DNA from: an uncultured Lachnospiraceae bacterium
GTDB lineage: Bacteria > Bacillota > Clostridia > Lachnospirales > Lachnospiraceae
Direction of reading: 5' to 3'
Assembly: GCA_900551115.1 (NCBI GenBank)
Contig: URUY01000006.1
Location: 62,001-126,000 of the forward strand
DNA: 64,000 nucleotides
The notes beneath the pieces are model-generated. The model did not search any database and had not been told where the DNA came from. It saw only the letters and a list, made by a program, of their open reading frames with translations. Positions 23,627 to 31,754 of this stretch are shown here, in pieces. The position numbers and the translations under genes are program-made. The stretch's first letter is position 1; each line of letters starts with the position of its first letter.

Positions 23627-23996
23627 CTTCATCCTCCAGTATTTCACTGATATCCTCATGTAAAATAAATACCCTGTAATAAAGGCTTAAGCTTTCCAAA
23701 AGCTCCCGACGTTTTCTCCGCACCTCGGAAACCATCAGGCCGCTGCTGATTTCATCATAATAAATATCATCATCATCCGCATTGGTCGTAAGCACCACAC
23801 TGCCGTCCTCCTCAAAGGCAACAGTAAAGATACCGCCCACTTCCTCCGTAAAAAGCACGCACAAAATATGCAGTTCCTCCTTAATGGAGTCCGGCATGTT
23901 GCTGAATTTCTCATTAAAATAATATTTCATTTCGTAGGAATTGGCGCCGCAAAGCACCATCCTGCCCATAGCATCTTTTTCTTCCTGCTTACACAT
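23610..23996 (-). CDS. DUF6145-like small protein between birA and coaX
   Basis: About 128 residues if it starts at ATG 23996, which lies within the end of birA. Earlier in-frame starts up to 24086 would overlap birA further. MVLCGANSYEMKYYFNEKF and LHILCVLFTEEVGGIFTVAFEEDG are conserved-looking. I associate this sequence with a domain of unknown function common in Lachnospiraceae next to coaX. It is acidic at the C-terminus and has no membrane segment. No function is claimed. The start is uncertain because no strong binding site is visible. Confidence 0.6.
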   Translation of the reverse strand: MCKQEEKDAMGRMVLCGANSYEMKYYFNEKFSNMPDSIKEELHILCVLFTEEVGGIFTVAFEEDGSVVLTTNADDDDIYYDEISSGLMVSEVRRKRRELLESLSLYYRVFILHEDISEILEDEDDSGN

Positions 23997-24969
23997 ATCC
24001 GTAAATACCACGCACCGATACTTCACCGGCATAAACTTCACAAAGCTTTCCATCCGGCGTCTGCACCAGCAGCTCTCCTTTATCATTGATACCCTTTGCC
24101 AAACCGGTATATTCCCCTGCCGGGTCTAATACCCGCACTTCTTTATTGCAGTTTACCAGTCCGGCATTGTACGGCTCTGACAGCTTTGATAAATCAAAGG
24201 TCTCCGTAAAGATTTGGTAGTTTGCTTCAAACCGCTCCATAATCCTTTGCAGCAGCAGCGCCCTTGATACTGTATTACCGGACTCTGCTTCCAGGGAAGT
24301 TGCCTTATCTAAAAGCTCCGGCGCAAACTCCTGCTTCTTTACATTGATACCGACGCCAATTACTACATGCTGGATATATTCTCCCTGCAAACTCATTTCC
24401 GTAAGAATACCCGTTATCTTTTTGCCGTTTAGCACAATATCGTTAGGCCATTTGATGCCAGACTCTACACCGCAGACCTGAGCCACTGCCTCTTTCACGG
24501 AAAGCGCCATCACAAGCGTCAGCATGGAAGCCTTATCCGGCAGAAAATCAGGCCGTAAAAGCAGCGTGAAATACAGGTTGATACCGGGAGGGGACTGCCA
24601 GCCCCTGCCTCTTCTGCCGCGACCTGCGGTCTGGGCCTCTGCAACTACCAAAGTACCGTGGCCTGCGCCCTCCTCTGCCAAAAGCTTTGCCTGCACATTG
24701 GTAGAACCCACGCTTTCATAAAAAGCCACCTCACGGCCTGCCCATTCGGTATGTATCCGGCTTTTCAGCTCATTTTCCGAAAGCACCTCCGGCAGGCCCG
24801 TCAGACGATATCCTTTGTTCTGTACTGCTTCTATTTCATAACCTTCTTTTTTCAGGCTGCCCACAGCTTTCCAAACCGCAGCCCTTGTTACGCCGAAACG
24901 CTCGCACAGCTCCTGTCCCGACAGATACCCTTCTGTTTCCCTAAGGAGGGAAAGTATCTCTGCTTTCAT
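23989..24969 (-). CDS. birA: Bifunctional biotin ligase / biotin operon repressor
   Basis: 326 residues. The N-terminal winged helix (GYLSGQELCERFGVTRAAVWKAVGSLKKEGYEI) binds DNA. The central ligase domain has GRGRRGRGWQSPPGINLYF, the biotinyl-AMP-forming loop, and KWPNDIVLNGKKITGIL. The C-terminal SH3-like part follows. It attaches biotin to carboxylases and represses biotin genes when biotinyl-AMP accumulates. No biotin genes are adjacent. It is 18 bases downstream of argF and begins the birA-DUF-coaX-dusB string. Confidence 0.93.
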   Translation of the reverse strand: MKAEILSLLRETEGYLSGQELCERFGVTRAAVWKAVGSLKKEGYEIEAVQNKGYRLTGLPEVLSENELKSRIHTEWAGREVAFYESVGSTNVQAKLLAEEGAGHGTLVVAEAQTAGRGRRGRGWQSPPGINLYFTLLLRPDFLPDKASMLTLVMALSVKEAVAQVCGVESGIKWPNDIVLNGKKITGILTEMSLQGEYIQHVVIGVGINVKKQEFAPELLDKATSLEAESGNTVSRALLLQRIMERFEANYQIFTETFDLSKLSEPYNAGLVNCNKEVRVLDPAGEYTGLAKGINDKGELLVQTPDGKLCEVYAGEVSVRGIYGYV

Positions 24970-24987
24970 TCGCCCAACCTCGAAATC

Positions 24988-25971
24988 TTAAAGTGTTGCT
25001 GCCATTACGGCTTTTATGGTATGCATACGGTTCTCCGCTTCATCAAATACAAGGGACTGCGGGGATTCAAACACCTCATCCGTTACTTCCATCTCGGTAA
25101 TGCCGAACTTTTTGTTCATCTCGGCACCGATTTTGGTCTTTAAATCATGGAACGCCGGCAGGCAGTGCATAAAAACAGCGCCCTCCCCTGCATTTTCCAT
25201 TATCTTTTTATTAACCTGATAAGGACGAAGCTCCTTGATACGGCTCTCCCAAACCTCGTCCGACTCGCCCATGGATACCCATACATCCGTATAGATAACG
25301 TCTGCACCCTTTGTACCTTCCTCTGCATCCTCCGTCAGTGTGATGGTTGCGCCGGTCTTTTCTGCAATCGCCCGGCACTGTGCTACCAGCTCAGGGTCCG
25401 GGAAATAATTAGCCGAAGTACATGCCGTAAAATGCATGCCCATCTTAGCACAGGCCACCATCAGGGAATTGCCCATATTATAACGTGCATCTCCCATATA
25501 GGTCAGCTTAATCCCCTCCACATGACCGAAATGCTCTCTTATAGTCAAAAGGTCGGCTAACATCTGCGTGGGATGAAATTCGTTGGTAAGCCCGTTCCAA
25601 ACAGGAACGCCCGCATATCTTGCAAGCTCTTCCACAATATCCTGTCCGAATCCGCGGTATTCGATGCCTTCATACATACGCCCTAATACCCTTGCCGTAT
25701 CGGCAATGCTCTCCTTTTTGCCAATCTGGGAGCCTGTGGGGTCTAAATAAGTAGTTCCCATCCCTAAATCGTGAGCTGCCACCTCAAATGCACAGCGGGT
25801 ACGGGTGCTGGTCTTTTCAAAAATAAGCGCTACGTTTTTCCCTCTCAGGGTATCTGCCATAACGCCTTTCTTTTTCTTCTCCTTTAATTCTGCCGCCAAA
25901 TCCAGCAGATAAGTGATTTCTTCCGGCGTAAAATCCAAAAGCTTTAAAAAATTGCGACCTTTTAAATTCAT
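24988..25971 (-). CDS. argF: Ornithine carbamoyltransferase
   Basis: 327 residues. It joins carbamoyl phosphate and ornithine to citrulline. The carbamoyl-phosphate loop is KTSTRTRCAFEVA, ornithine-side motifs are STGSQ-like DPTGSQIGKKESIADTARVL, and HCLPAFHD supplies the catalytic Cys loop. It stands alone apart from other arginine genes. arcC, a carbamate kinase, lies 22 kb away, so it could work either in arginine synthesis or in citrulline breakdown. Start ATG at 25971. Confidence 0.95.
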   Translation of the reverse strand: MNLKGRNFLKLLDFTPEEITYLLDLAAELKEKKKKGVMADTLRGKNVALIFEKTSTRTRCAFEVAAHDLGMGTTYLDPTGSQIGKKESIADTARVLGRMYEGIEYRGFGQDIVEELARYAGVPVWNGLTNEFHPTQMLADLLTIREHFGHVEGIKLTYMGDARYNMGNSLMVACAKMGMHFTACTSANYFPDPELVAQCRAIAEKTGATITLTEDAEEGTKGADVIYTDVWVSMGESDEVWESRIKELRPYQVNKKIMENAGEGAVFMHCLPAFHDLKTKIGAEMNKKFGITEMEVTDEVFESPQSLVFDEAENRMHTIKAVMAATL

Positions 25972-25999
25972 GGTATTGTCCTTTCTTTTCTACACAAAC

Positions 26000-26029
26000 A
26001 CTCGGAGTCCGCATAGGCGGATTCCGAGT
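26000..26029 (-). terminator. Possible terminator between the SPFH gene and argF
   Basis: A 13-bp stem (ACTCGGAATCCGC with GCGGACTCCGAGT, minus strand) with a four-base loop lies 40 bases past the SPFH stop. It is not followed by a clear T run, so termination may be partial. Confidence 0.5.
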
Positions 26030-26066
26030 GAATAAAGTCAATAACAGCTCCTGCTGTTTATCCTTA

Positions 26067-26984
26067 CTATTTTTCTGCCACTTCCCTGAACGCAGTTGCA
26101 AGAGAAGCAATTCCCTGTAAGTCTGCCGGAAGAAGAATCTTGGTAGCCTTTCCGTCTGCTGCCTTTTCAAAAGCTTCCAGACTCTTAATCTTAAGAACCG
26201 CTTCGTCAGCACCGGCCTCCTTCAACATTCTGATACCATCGGCATTTGCCTGCTGTACCTTTAAGATAGCCTCTGCTTCACCTTCTGCCTCACGAATCAT
26301 CTTTTCCTTTTCAGCCTCTGCACGAAGGATTGCGGACTGCTTCTCTGCTTCTGCACGAAGAATTGCAGATTCCTTTTCACCTTCTGCTACCAAAATGTTG
26401 GCTTTCTTTTCACCTTCTGCTCTGGTTACAGCCTCACGTCTTTCACGCTCTGCCTTCATCTGCTTCTCCATGGCATTCTGAATCTCTGCAGGAGGAATAA
26501 TATTCTTAAGCTCTACACGGTTTACCTTGATACCCCAGGGGTCAGTTGCAATATCAAGTGCTGCGCGCATCTTGGTGTTGATGGTTTCACGGGAGGTCAG
26601 CGTCTCATCCAGTTCCAAATCACCGATAATATTACGGAGTGTGGTTGCCGTCAGATTTTCGATTGCCATCATGGGATTTTCCACACCGTAGGTAAACAGT
26701 CTCGGGTCGGTTATCTGGTAAAATACAACCGTATCGATCCTCATGGTTACGTTATCCTTTGTAATAACCGGCTGAGGCGGGAAATCCGCTACCTGTTCCT
26801 TTAAATTTACCTTTCTGGCTACTTTATCCAAAATAGGAAGCTTAACATGAAGACCTACTGACCAGGTTCCCTGATAAGCACCCAGTCTCTCCACGATGTA
26901 AGCCTGTGCCTGAGGCACGATTTTGATACAGGATACCAGTACCAATAAAAGCAATACAATTAATGCAATAATAATAAGTTCCAT
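26067..26984 (-). CDS. SPFH/band 7 membrane protein (stomatin/QmcA-like)
   Basis: 305 residues. One N-terminal membrane segment (IIIALIVLLLLVLVSCIKIV) is followed by the SPFH domain (QAYIVERLGAYQGTWSVGLH, then ATTLRNIIGDLELDETLTSR) and a charged helical tail with the thrice-repeated AEGEKESAILRAEAEK-type heptads that form a coiled coil. Such proteins form ring-like oligomers that organise membrane domains or regulate proteases. It is co-encoded with an NfeD protein 32 bases upstream, the standard partner. Confidence 0.9.
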   Translation of the reverse strand: MELIIIALIVLLLLVLVSCIKIVPQAQAYIVERLGAYQGTWSVGLHVKLPILDKVARKVNLKEQVADFPPQPVITKDNVTMRIDTVVFYQITDPRLFTYGVENPMMAIENLTATTLRNIIGDLELDETLTSRETINTKMRAALDIATDPWGIKVNRVELKNIIPPAEIQNAMEKQMKAERERREAVTRAEGEKKANILVAEGEKESAILRAEAEKQSAILRAEAEKEKMIREAEGEAEAILKVQQANADGIRMLKEAGADEAVLKIKSLEAFEKAADGKATKILLPADLQGIASLATAFREVAEK

Positions 26985-27016
26985 TTTACTTCCTCTCTTT
27001 CTTCTCCCTCATTTTA

Positions 27017-27454
27017 TTATTTAGGCTCTACAATCAGCTTTACCCCATTGATTGCACGCACATAAACTACCGTTCCTACAGGAATCTCTGCATTTTCATT
27101 TATACTTCTGGCTGTCCATTCCTGTCCGCTTACCGTTACCTGTCCGGTTCCTTCCAGGTTATTGATTTCGCTGATGACAATAGCCTGTCTTCCAACCAGG
27201 CTTTCCGCATTGGTCTTAATCCGGTCCTTGTTAAAATACTTCACTGCCACAGGCCTTGTGAACAGCAGCAGGAGTATGGAAACTGCCAAAAACAACAGAA
27301 GCTGTACAACAAACGGTGCATGGCAGGCTGCCGCTATTGCTGCTATTAAAGCGCCCCCGGCAAACCAGATAGTCGTAAGCACCATAGTCACAAGCTCAAT
27401 TACAATAAATACAATCAACAGCAGTAACCATATAAACAGCATATTTTCAAACAT
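27017..27454 (-). CDS. NfeD-family membrane protein
   Basis: 145 residues with two or three N-terminal membrane segments (LFIWLLLLIVFIVIELVTMV, FVVQLLLFLAVSILLLLFTR) and a C-terminal OB-fold beginning at LVGRQAIVISEINNLEGTG. NfeD proteins partner SPFH proteins in membrane microdomains. This is the short form without the ClpP-like protease domain. It is the first gene of the pair. Confidence 0.9.
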   Translation of the reverse strand: MFENMLFIWLLLLIVFIVIELVTMVLTTIWFAGGALIAAIAAACHAPFVVQLLLFLAVSILLLLFTRPVAVKYFNKDRIKTNAESLVGRQAIVISEINNLEGTGQVTVSGQEWTARSINENAEIPVGTVVYVRAINGVKLIVEPK

Positions 27455-27585
27455 CCCTTATTTCCCCTTTCCTAAAAATATTTATTTTAGATATTCTTAT
27501 CTTACTACACCTCTTCCTTTGGGGCAACACCTTTATTTGCACGTTTCTATTTCTTAATATTCGTTTTTTTGCACCATTACGGAAA

Positions 27586-27610
27586 AAAGGACGGGAAACT
27601 CCCGTCCTTT
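27586..27610 (-). terminator. Terminator after the cell wall hydrolase gene
   Basis: AAAGGACGGG / CCCGTCCTTT with a five-base loop is followed on the minus strand by a T run. It begins about 27 bases beyond the stop. Confidence 0.9.
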
Positions 27611-27636
27611 GTCTATATCTGTCCGCGCCCGCGGCA

Positions 27637-28719
27637 TTAATAGAATACGTGATTGCCTATAACCAGTCCTTCACGACCGTTGTTACGTCTAAAGTGTGTT
27701 AAATCACCTACATTGGAAACACCGGAAATAGCCTCTTCTGCCGCATCAATACAGCTTTGGTAAATATTACCGGATTCCAATACTCTGTTTACCTTACCGC
27801 TCTGTGCCGGCGTAAACTGTCCCGATGCATAGATAACGCCGTGAATCGTGTCAGGATAAGCGCCGCTTCTTACACGGTTCATGACTACCGCGCCTACTGC
27901 AAGCTGTCCTTCATAGGATTCACCGCCTGCTTCACACTGAATCAGCGCTGCCAAAAGCAGTGTCGTATCCGCATCCGTTGTATATTCTCCATAATTAACA
28001 TGGCGCTTCGCTTCGGCTTCAGCAGCCTCACGCTCCTTGATTGCCTCCATTGTTTCCCCTGAGTCAATCTTAAACTCTATGGAAACATAATCGGTGGATA
28101 CATATCCGTCCTCGCCCTCATAATCGATACAAACCCAGCCGTCTTCACCCACAGAAAGCACTTCTACCTCATCTCCCTTAGGGAGTACACCGTATACCTC
28201 TGCCTCTGTGCCGGGTGCCTTCCGTACCTTCAGGCCGTCCTCGATATGCGCTACAGTTACACCCACATTAGATGCCAGTGCCTCTGCCTCTTCGCCAAAC
28301 AGCAGATATTCATCATTAGCCCAGCCGACTAAGTCTCCCGACTGAAGCTTTGTCCAGCCGTCCTTTCTTTCCAAAACAGTACCGCCACAGTCCTTATACA
28401 GCATACCGACCTTTTCAGATTCTGCATTCGGTTCCAGACGGACATTCAATGCGTTGTTTACATTTGCCATAACCAGCTTAGATTCTTTTTCCTTCTCGGA
28501 TACTGCGTTTAAATCCAGATTCAGTTCCATCGCTGTGGCATTCAATACTTCCTGGGTGTTTGTCGCGCCGGGATCCAATATCGCAGACACACCTCCGTTA
28601 AAATTACTCAGGTAATTCTTTCCGCTGCCGGCTTCTGCAACCATACTTGTATGCATCGCCATCATCAACGCCAGCGTTCCGCCGGCGAGCGATACAAGCA
28701 GCCTTCTGCCTCTTGCCAT
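27637..28719 (-). CDS. SleB-type cell wall hydrolase with SH3 domains
   Basis: 360 residues from ATG at 28719 (GGAGG upstream). A Sec signal (RRLLVSLAGGTLALMMAMHTSMVAEA) is followed by two bacterial SH3 domains at about 85-150 and 155-215 (NALNVRLEPNAESEKVGML, DGLKVRKAPGTEAEVYGVL), then a SleB/Hydrolase_2 catalytic domain (LLLAALIQCEAGGESYEGQLAVGAVVMNRV) with its catalytic Glu. It probably cleaves glycan strands in peptidoglycan. SH3 domains target the wall. Four TRTTAM hexamers upstream suggest control by a WalR-like regulator. Confidence 0.9.
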   Translation of the reverse strand: MARGRRLLVSLAGGTLALMMAMHTSMVAEAGSGKNYLSNFNGGVSAILDPGATNTQEVLNATAMELNLDLNAVSEKEKESKLVMANVNNALNVRLEPNAESEKVGMLYKDCGGTVLERKDGWTKLQSGDLVGWANDEYLLFGEEAEALASNVGVTVAHIEDGLKVRKAPGTEAEVYGVLPKGDEVEVLSVGEDGWVCIDYEGEDGYVSTDYVSIEFKIDSGETMEAIKEREAAEAEAKRHVNYGEYTTDADTTLLLAALIQCEAGGESYEGQLAVGAVVMNRVRSGAYPDTIHGVIYASGQFTPAQSGKVNRVLESGNIYQSCIDAAEEAISGVSNVGDLTHFRRNNGREGLVIGNHVFY

Positions 28720-28807
28720 TTTATTTACCTCCAAATGTAAAATTTCCTCCAGCATCTTTTAAGCACTGAAAGTCTCGGCATATAACACTATTAAAATATA
28801 CCGATTA

Positions 28808-28842
28808 TGTTACATTTATTACAAATTTGTTAAATTTGTTAC
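28808..28842. promoter_or_regulatory. Cluster of TGTTAC-like hexamers upstream of the hydrolase gene
   Basis: TGTTAC (28808), TATTAC (28817), TGTTAA (28828) and TGTTAC (28837) are spaced by 3, 5 and 3 bases. The WalR consensus is two TGTWAH hexamers five bases apart, so the middle pair has the right spacing and half-sites. They overlie the -35 region of a promoter with a weak -35. Confidence 0.35.
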
Positions 28843-28889
28843 GGAAGATATCATAGCAAAGGATTTCTGCTTTGTCAAGTTTTAGGTTT

Positions 28890-29684
28890 TTACAGGCTTT
28901 TTGATTTCTCTATGCAGGCTTCCATGGCATCCATGACCGCAGCACGCATGCCCATTTCCTCCAGCACCTTTACCGCTTCAATGGTAGTGCCGCCCGGCGA
29001 GCATACCATATCCTTTAATTCAGCAGGATGCATACCGGTTTCCAGTACCATTTTAGCGCTGCCAAGCACAGATTGTGCCGCCATTTCATAGGCCTGCTTT
29101 CTGGGCATGCCGGCACATACCGCTTCGTCTGCCATGGCTTCAATAAACATGAATACATATGCCGGTGAACTGCCGCTTACCCCTACTACAACGTCCATCA
29201 TACGCTCCGGCACTTCACTGACCGTACCAAAGGAAGAAAGCAGCTTTTTAATATTTTCCATCTCTCCGTCAGAAACCAGCTCTCCCTGTACCACAGCGGT
29301 ACATCCTGAAAGCACTAACGCCGGGGTATTGGGCATACAGCGGATTAGCTTAATGCGCTTTCCGAACAGCCCTTCTATATACTCCATGGTCTTTCCGGCT
29401 GCAATGCTGATTACCACCGTATCCTCTTTCACCGCATCCTTAATCTCTTCTATTACCTCCGGAAAGAAAACCGGTTTTACTGCCAGAAAAAGGATATCAG
29501 CAGCAGCCGCTACCGAAGCATTATCTGCAAGAACTCTGATGCCATACTCTTCCCGGCATGCCTCCATGGTTTCCTGCGTCTTTGCAGACCCTACAATGTC
29601 ACCGGGCAGTACCATTTTCTTCTTTAACATACCTCCTATTATGGCCTTCGCCATATTTCCCAATCCGATAAAGCCTATCGTCAT
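28890..29684 (-). CDS. proC: Pyrroline-5-carboxylate reductase
   Basis: 264 residues. The N-terminal Rossmann motif GFIGLGNMAKAIIGGM binds NAD(P)H. The substrate-binding C-terminal part has VVGVSGSSPAYVFMFIEAMADEAV and SPGGTTIEAVKVLEE, both signature strings of ProC. It makes the last step of proline synthesis. Normal length, 27 bases downstream of the rRNA methyltransferase gene, so probably co-transcribed. Confidence 0.95.
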   Translation of the reverse strand: MTIGFIGLGNMAKAIIGGMLKKKMVLPGDIVGSAKTQETMEACREEYGIRVLADNASVAAAADILFLAVKPVFFPEVIEEIKDAVKEDTVVISIAAGKTMEYIEGLFGKRIKLIRCMPNTPALVLSGCTAVVQGELVSDGEMENIKKLLSSFGTVSEVPERMMDVVVGVSGSSPAYVFMFIEAMADEAVCAGMPRKQAYEMAAQSVLGSAKMVLETGMHPAELKDMVCSPGGTTIEAVKVLEEMGMRAAVMDAMEACIEKSKSL

Positions 29685-29710
29685 ATCGCTTTTCCTCCTT
29701 AAATCCTGAT

Positions 29711-30511
29711 TTAATTTCTTTGTCTGTGTGCTTCATACATCAAAAGTGCTGCCGCAATCGCTGCATTCAGCGATTCCACCTGTCCCTCCATGGGAATCTT
29801 TACATAATAATCCGCCTCATCCGCCGTCTGCTTTTTTAAACCGTTTCCTTCATTTCCGATTAAAAATGCCGTTCCCTTGCCAAAAGAAAAGCTGTCGTAA
29901 TAATTTTCTCCCGAAAGGTGCGCCGCATAGGTAAAAATCCCTTTTTCCCGCATTTTTGCAAGCGCCGTTGAAAGAGTTTCTACATATATAAACGGCACCC
30001 GGTAAACAGAGCCCATGGTGGAACGGATGGTTTTGGGATTAAAGATATCCACTGTCTTATTTGTCATAATGACGCCGCTTATGCCGGCCCCTTCGCCGGT
30101 CCTTAATATAGTTCCCAGATTGCCCGGATCCTGCAAATCCTCCAGTACTATATACAGACCGTTTTCTTTGGAAAGCATCTCTTCCAAAGTATACGCAGGC
30201 TGATAAAGTACCGTCAGCACCCCCTGAGGTGTCTGGGTGTCAGCAGCTTTTTTCATTACTTCTTCCGTCACTGTTTCATAACCAATCTTCGTTATTTTTT
30301 TCCATAACACCTGTTCTTTTTCACTTTTACCGCTTTTCAGCCTGCCTTCCAGCTCTTCTGATAGATAGATGTCCCGAATCCAGTCTACAGGCGCTTCTTC
30401 TAACATTTTAATGCCTTCTGCAACAAAAACCTTATCTTTTCTGCGTTCTTTGGCTTTGGTCTGCCACAGTACAAGCTGTTTGATACGCGGATTTGCCGTA
30501 CTCGCTATCAT
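29711..30511 (-). CDS. TrmH-family (SpoU) RNA 2'-O-methyltransferase
   Basis: 266 residues from ATG at 30511, which has AAAGG upstream. An open frame continues to 30616 without a site. The N-terminal substrate-binding part (ANPRIKQLVLWQTKAKERRKDKVFVAEGIKML) and the knotted SPOUT core (VLEDLQDPGNLGTILRTGEGAGISGV, GNEGNGLKKQTADEADYYVKIPM, then SLNAAIAAALLMYEA) are complete. It methylates rRNA or tRNA ribose with S-adenosylmethionine. The exact target cannot be read from sequence. Confidence 0.9.
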   Translation of the reverse strand: MIASTANPRIKQLVLWQTKAKERRKDKVFVAEGIKMLEEAPVDWIRDIYLSEELEGRLKSGKSEKEQVLWKKITKIGYETVTEEVMKKAADTQTPQGVLTVLYQPAYTLEEMLSKENGLYIVLEDLQDPGNLGTILRTGEGAGISGVIMTNKTVDIFNPKTIRSTMGSVYRVPFIYVETLSTALAKMREKGIFTYAAHLSGENYYDSFSFGKGTAFLIGNEGNGLKKQTADEADYYVKIPMEGQVESLNAAIAAALLMYEAHRQRN

Positions 30512-30621
30512 ATTTTTTACCTTTCTTCTGCCCGGCAGAGGGTCTGCTCCGAACATGCCGAAAACAGTTATCTTTCTGCCTGTCCCATGCAGGTATCTTA
30601 AAACAGTATAGCCCAAAAAAA

Positions 30622-30651
30622 GGCTCCCCGCAACTTAAAGTTGGGAGAGCC
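30622..30651 (-). terminator. Terminator after pfkA
   Basis: A GC-rich imperfect stem (GGCTC.. /..GAGCC with an AACTT/AAGTT inner arm) is followed on the minus strand by seven T residues, 20 bases past the pfkA stop. Confidence 0.85.
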
Positions 30652-30671
30652 CTGTCTTCTTTACTTACGCT

Positions 30672-31646
30672 TTATTTGGACAAAAGCTTACTGATTTCAT
30701 AAGGATATTCAGGAATATCCTTGGTCATTGCCAATGCTTCCTCAATATCAAAGTCCGTAAACTGACCGTGCTGATAACCCACAACCCTCTTGGTCTTGCC
30801 TGCAATCAGAAGGTCTACCGCATACGCACCCATAATGGAAGCATAATAACGGTCCTTACAGGTAGGGCTGCCGCCTCGCTGCATATGACCTAAAATCGTA
30901 GCGCGGGTTTCAATGCCTGTTGCCGCTTCAATTCTCTTAGCCATGGAATTGGAGTGGCCGATGCCTTCCGCATTGATGATAATATGATGCTTCTTACCCA
31001 TTTTACGCTTTTCAATGATATTGTTAATGATAGCCTGCTCATCATAATCGTACTTTTCAGGAAGAAGGATATCCTCTGCACCGTTGGCAATACCGCACCA
31101 CAGTGCAATATAACCTGCATTACGGCCCATAACCTCAATAATACTGCACCGCTCATGGGAAGAAGAGGTATCCCTTACCTTGTCAATGGCTTCCATAGCC
31201 GTATTGATAGCCGTATCAAAGCCGATGGTGTATTCGGTACATGCAATATCCAAATCGATGGTGCCGGGAAGACCGATTGCATTGATGCCAAGCCTTGCCA
31301 GCGCCTGTGCGCCGCGGTAAGAACCGTCACCGCCGATTACCACCAGACCGTTGATGCCGTACTTTCTGCAGATTTCAGCGCCCTTCTGCTGCACATCAGC
31401 ATTCTTAAACTCAGGACACCTGGCCGTACCTAAAATAGTACCGCCTCTCTGGATAATATCGGAAACATTCTTGGCTTCCATATCTATAATTTCTTCATTT
31501 AACAGGCCCATATAGCCTCTCTCAATACCTTTTACCTTTAACCCCCTGGCAATCGCAGTACGCACTACCGCACGGATTGCGGCATTCATTCCGGGCGCAT
31601 CGCCGCCGCTCGTAAGTACAGCTATTGTCTTCATCTGGTCTGCCAT
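30672..31646 (-). CDS. pfkA: 6-phosphofructokinase
   Basis: 324 residues. ATP-binding GGDAPGMNAAIRAVVR and GGDGSYRGAQALA, and the catalytic Asp in PGTIDLDIACTEYTIGFDTA, mark an ATP-dependent PfkA. It phosphorylates fructose 6-phosphate in glycolysis. In DNA-order the enzyme follows dnaE and has its own promoter (31675-31703) and terminator. GGAGG precedes ATG at 31646. Confidence 0.96.
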   Translation of the reverse strand: MADQMKTIAVLTSGGDAPGMNAAIRAVVRTAIARGLKVKGIERGYMGLLNEEIIDMEAKNVSDIIQRGGTILGTARCPEFKNADVQQKGAEICRKYGINGLVVIGGDGSYRGAQALARLGINAIGLPGTIDLDIACTEYTIGFDTAINTAMEAIDKVRDTSSSHERCSIIEVMGRNAGYIALWCGIANGAEDILLPEKYDYDEQAIINNIIEKRKMGKKHHIIINAEGIGHSNSMAKRIEAATGIETRATILGHMQRGGSPTCKDRYYASIMGAYAVDLLIAGKTKRVVGYQHGQFTDFDIEEALAMTKDIPEYPYEISKLLSK

Positions 31647-31674
31647 GACATATACCTCCTAACCGATTTCCTAT

Positions 31675-31703
31675 ATTTTAATCCATTTTATTCCCTTTTT
31701 CAA
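31675..31703 (-). promoter_or_regulatory. Sigma-A promoter of pfkA
   Basis: On the minus strand TTGAAA (31698-31703) and TAAAAT (31675-31680) are 17 bases apart, about 28 bases upstream of the start codon. Confidence 0.75.
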
Positions 31704-31754
31704 TCTTTTTTTGATATTTTTTTCACAAATATATTTTTTTAATAAAGCGAGCCT

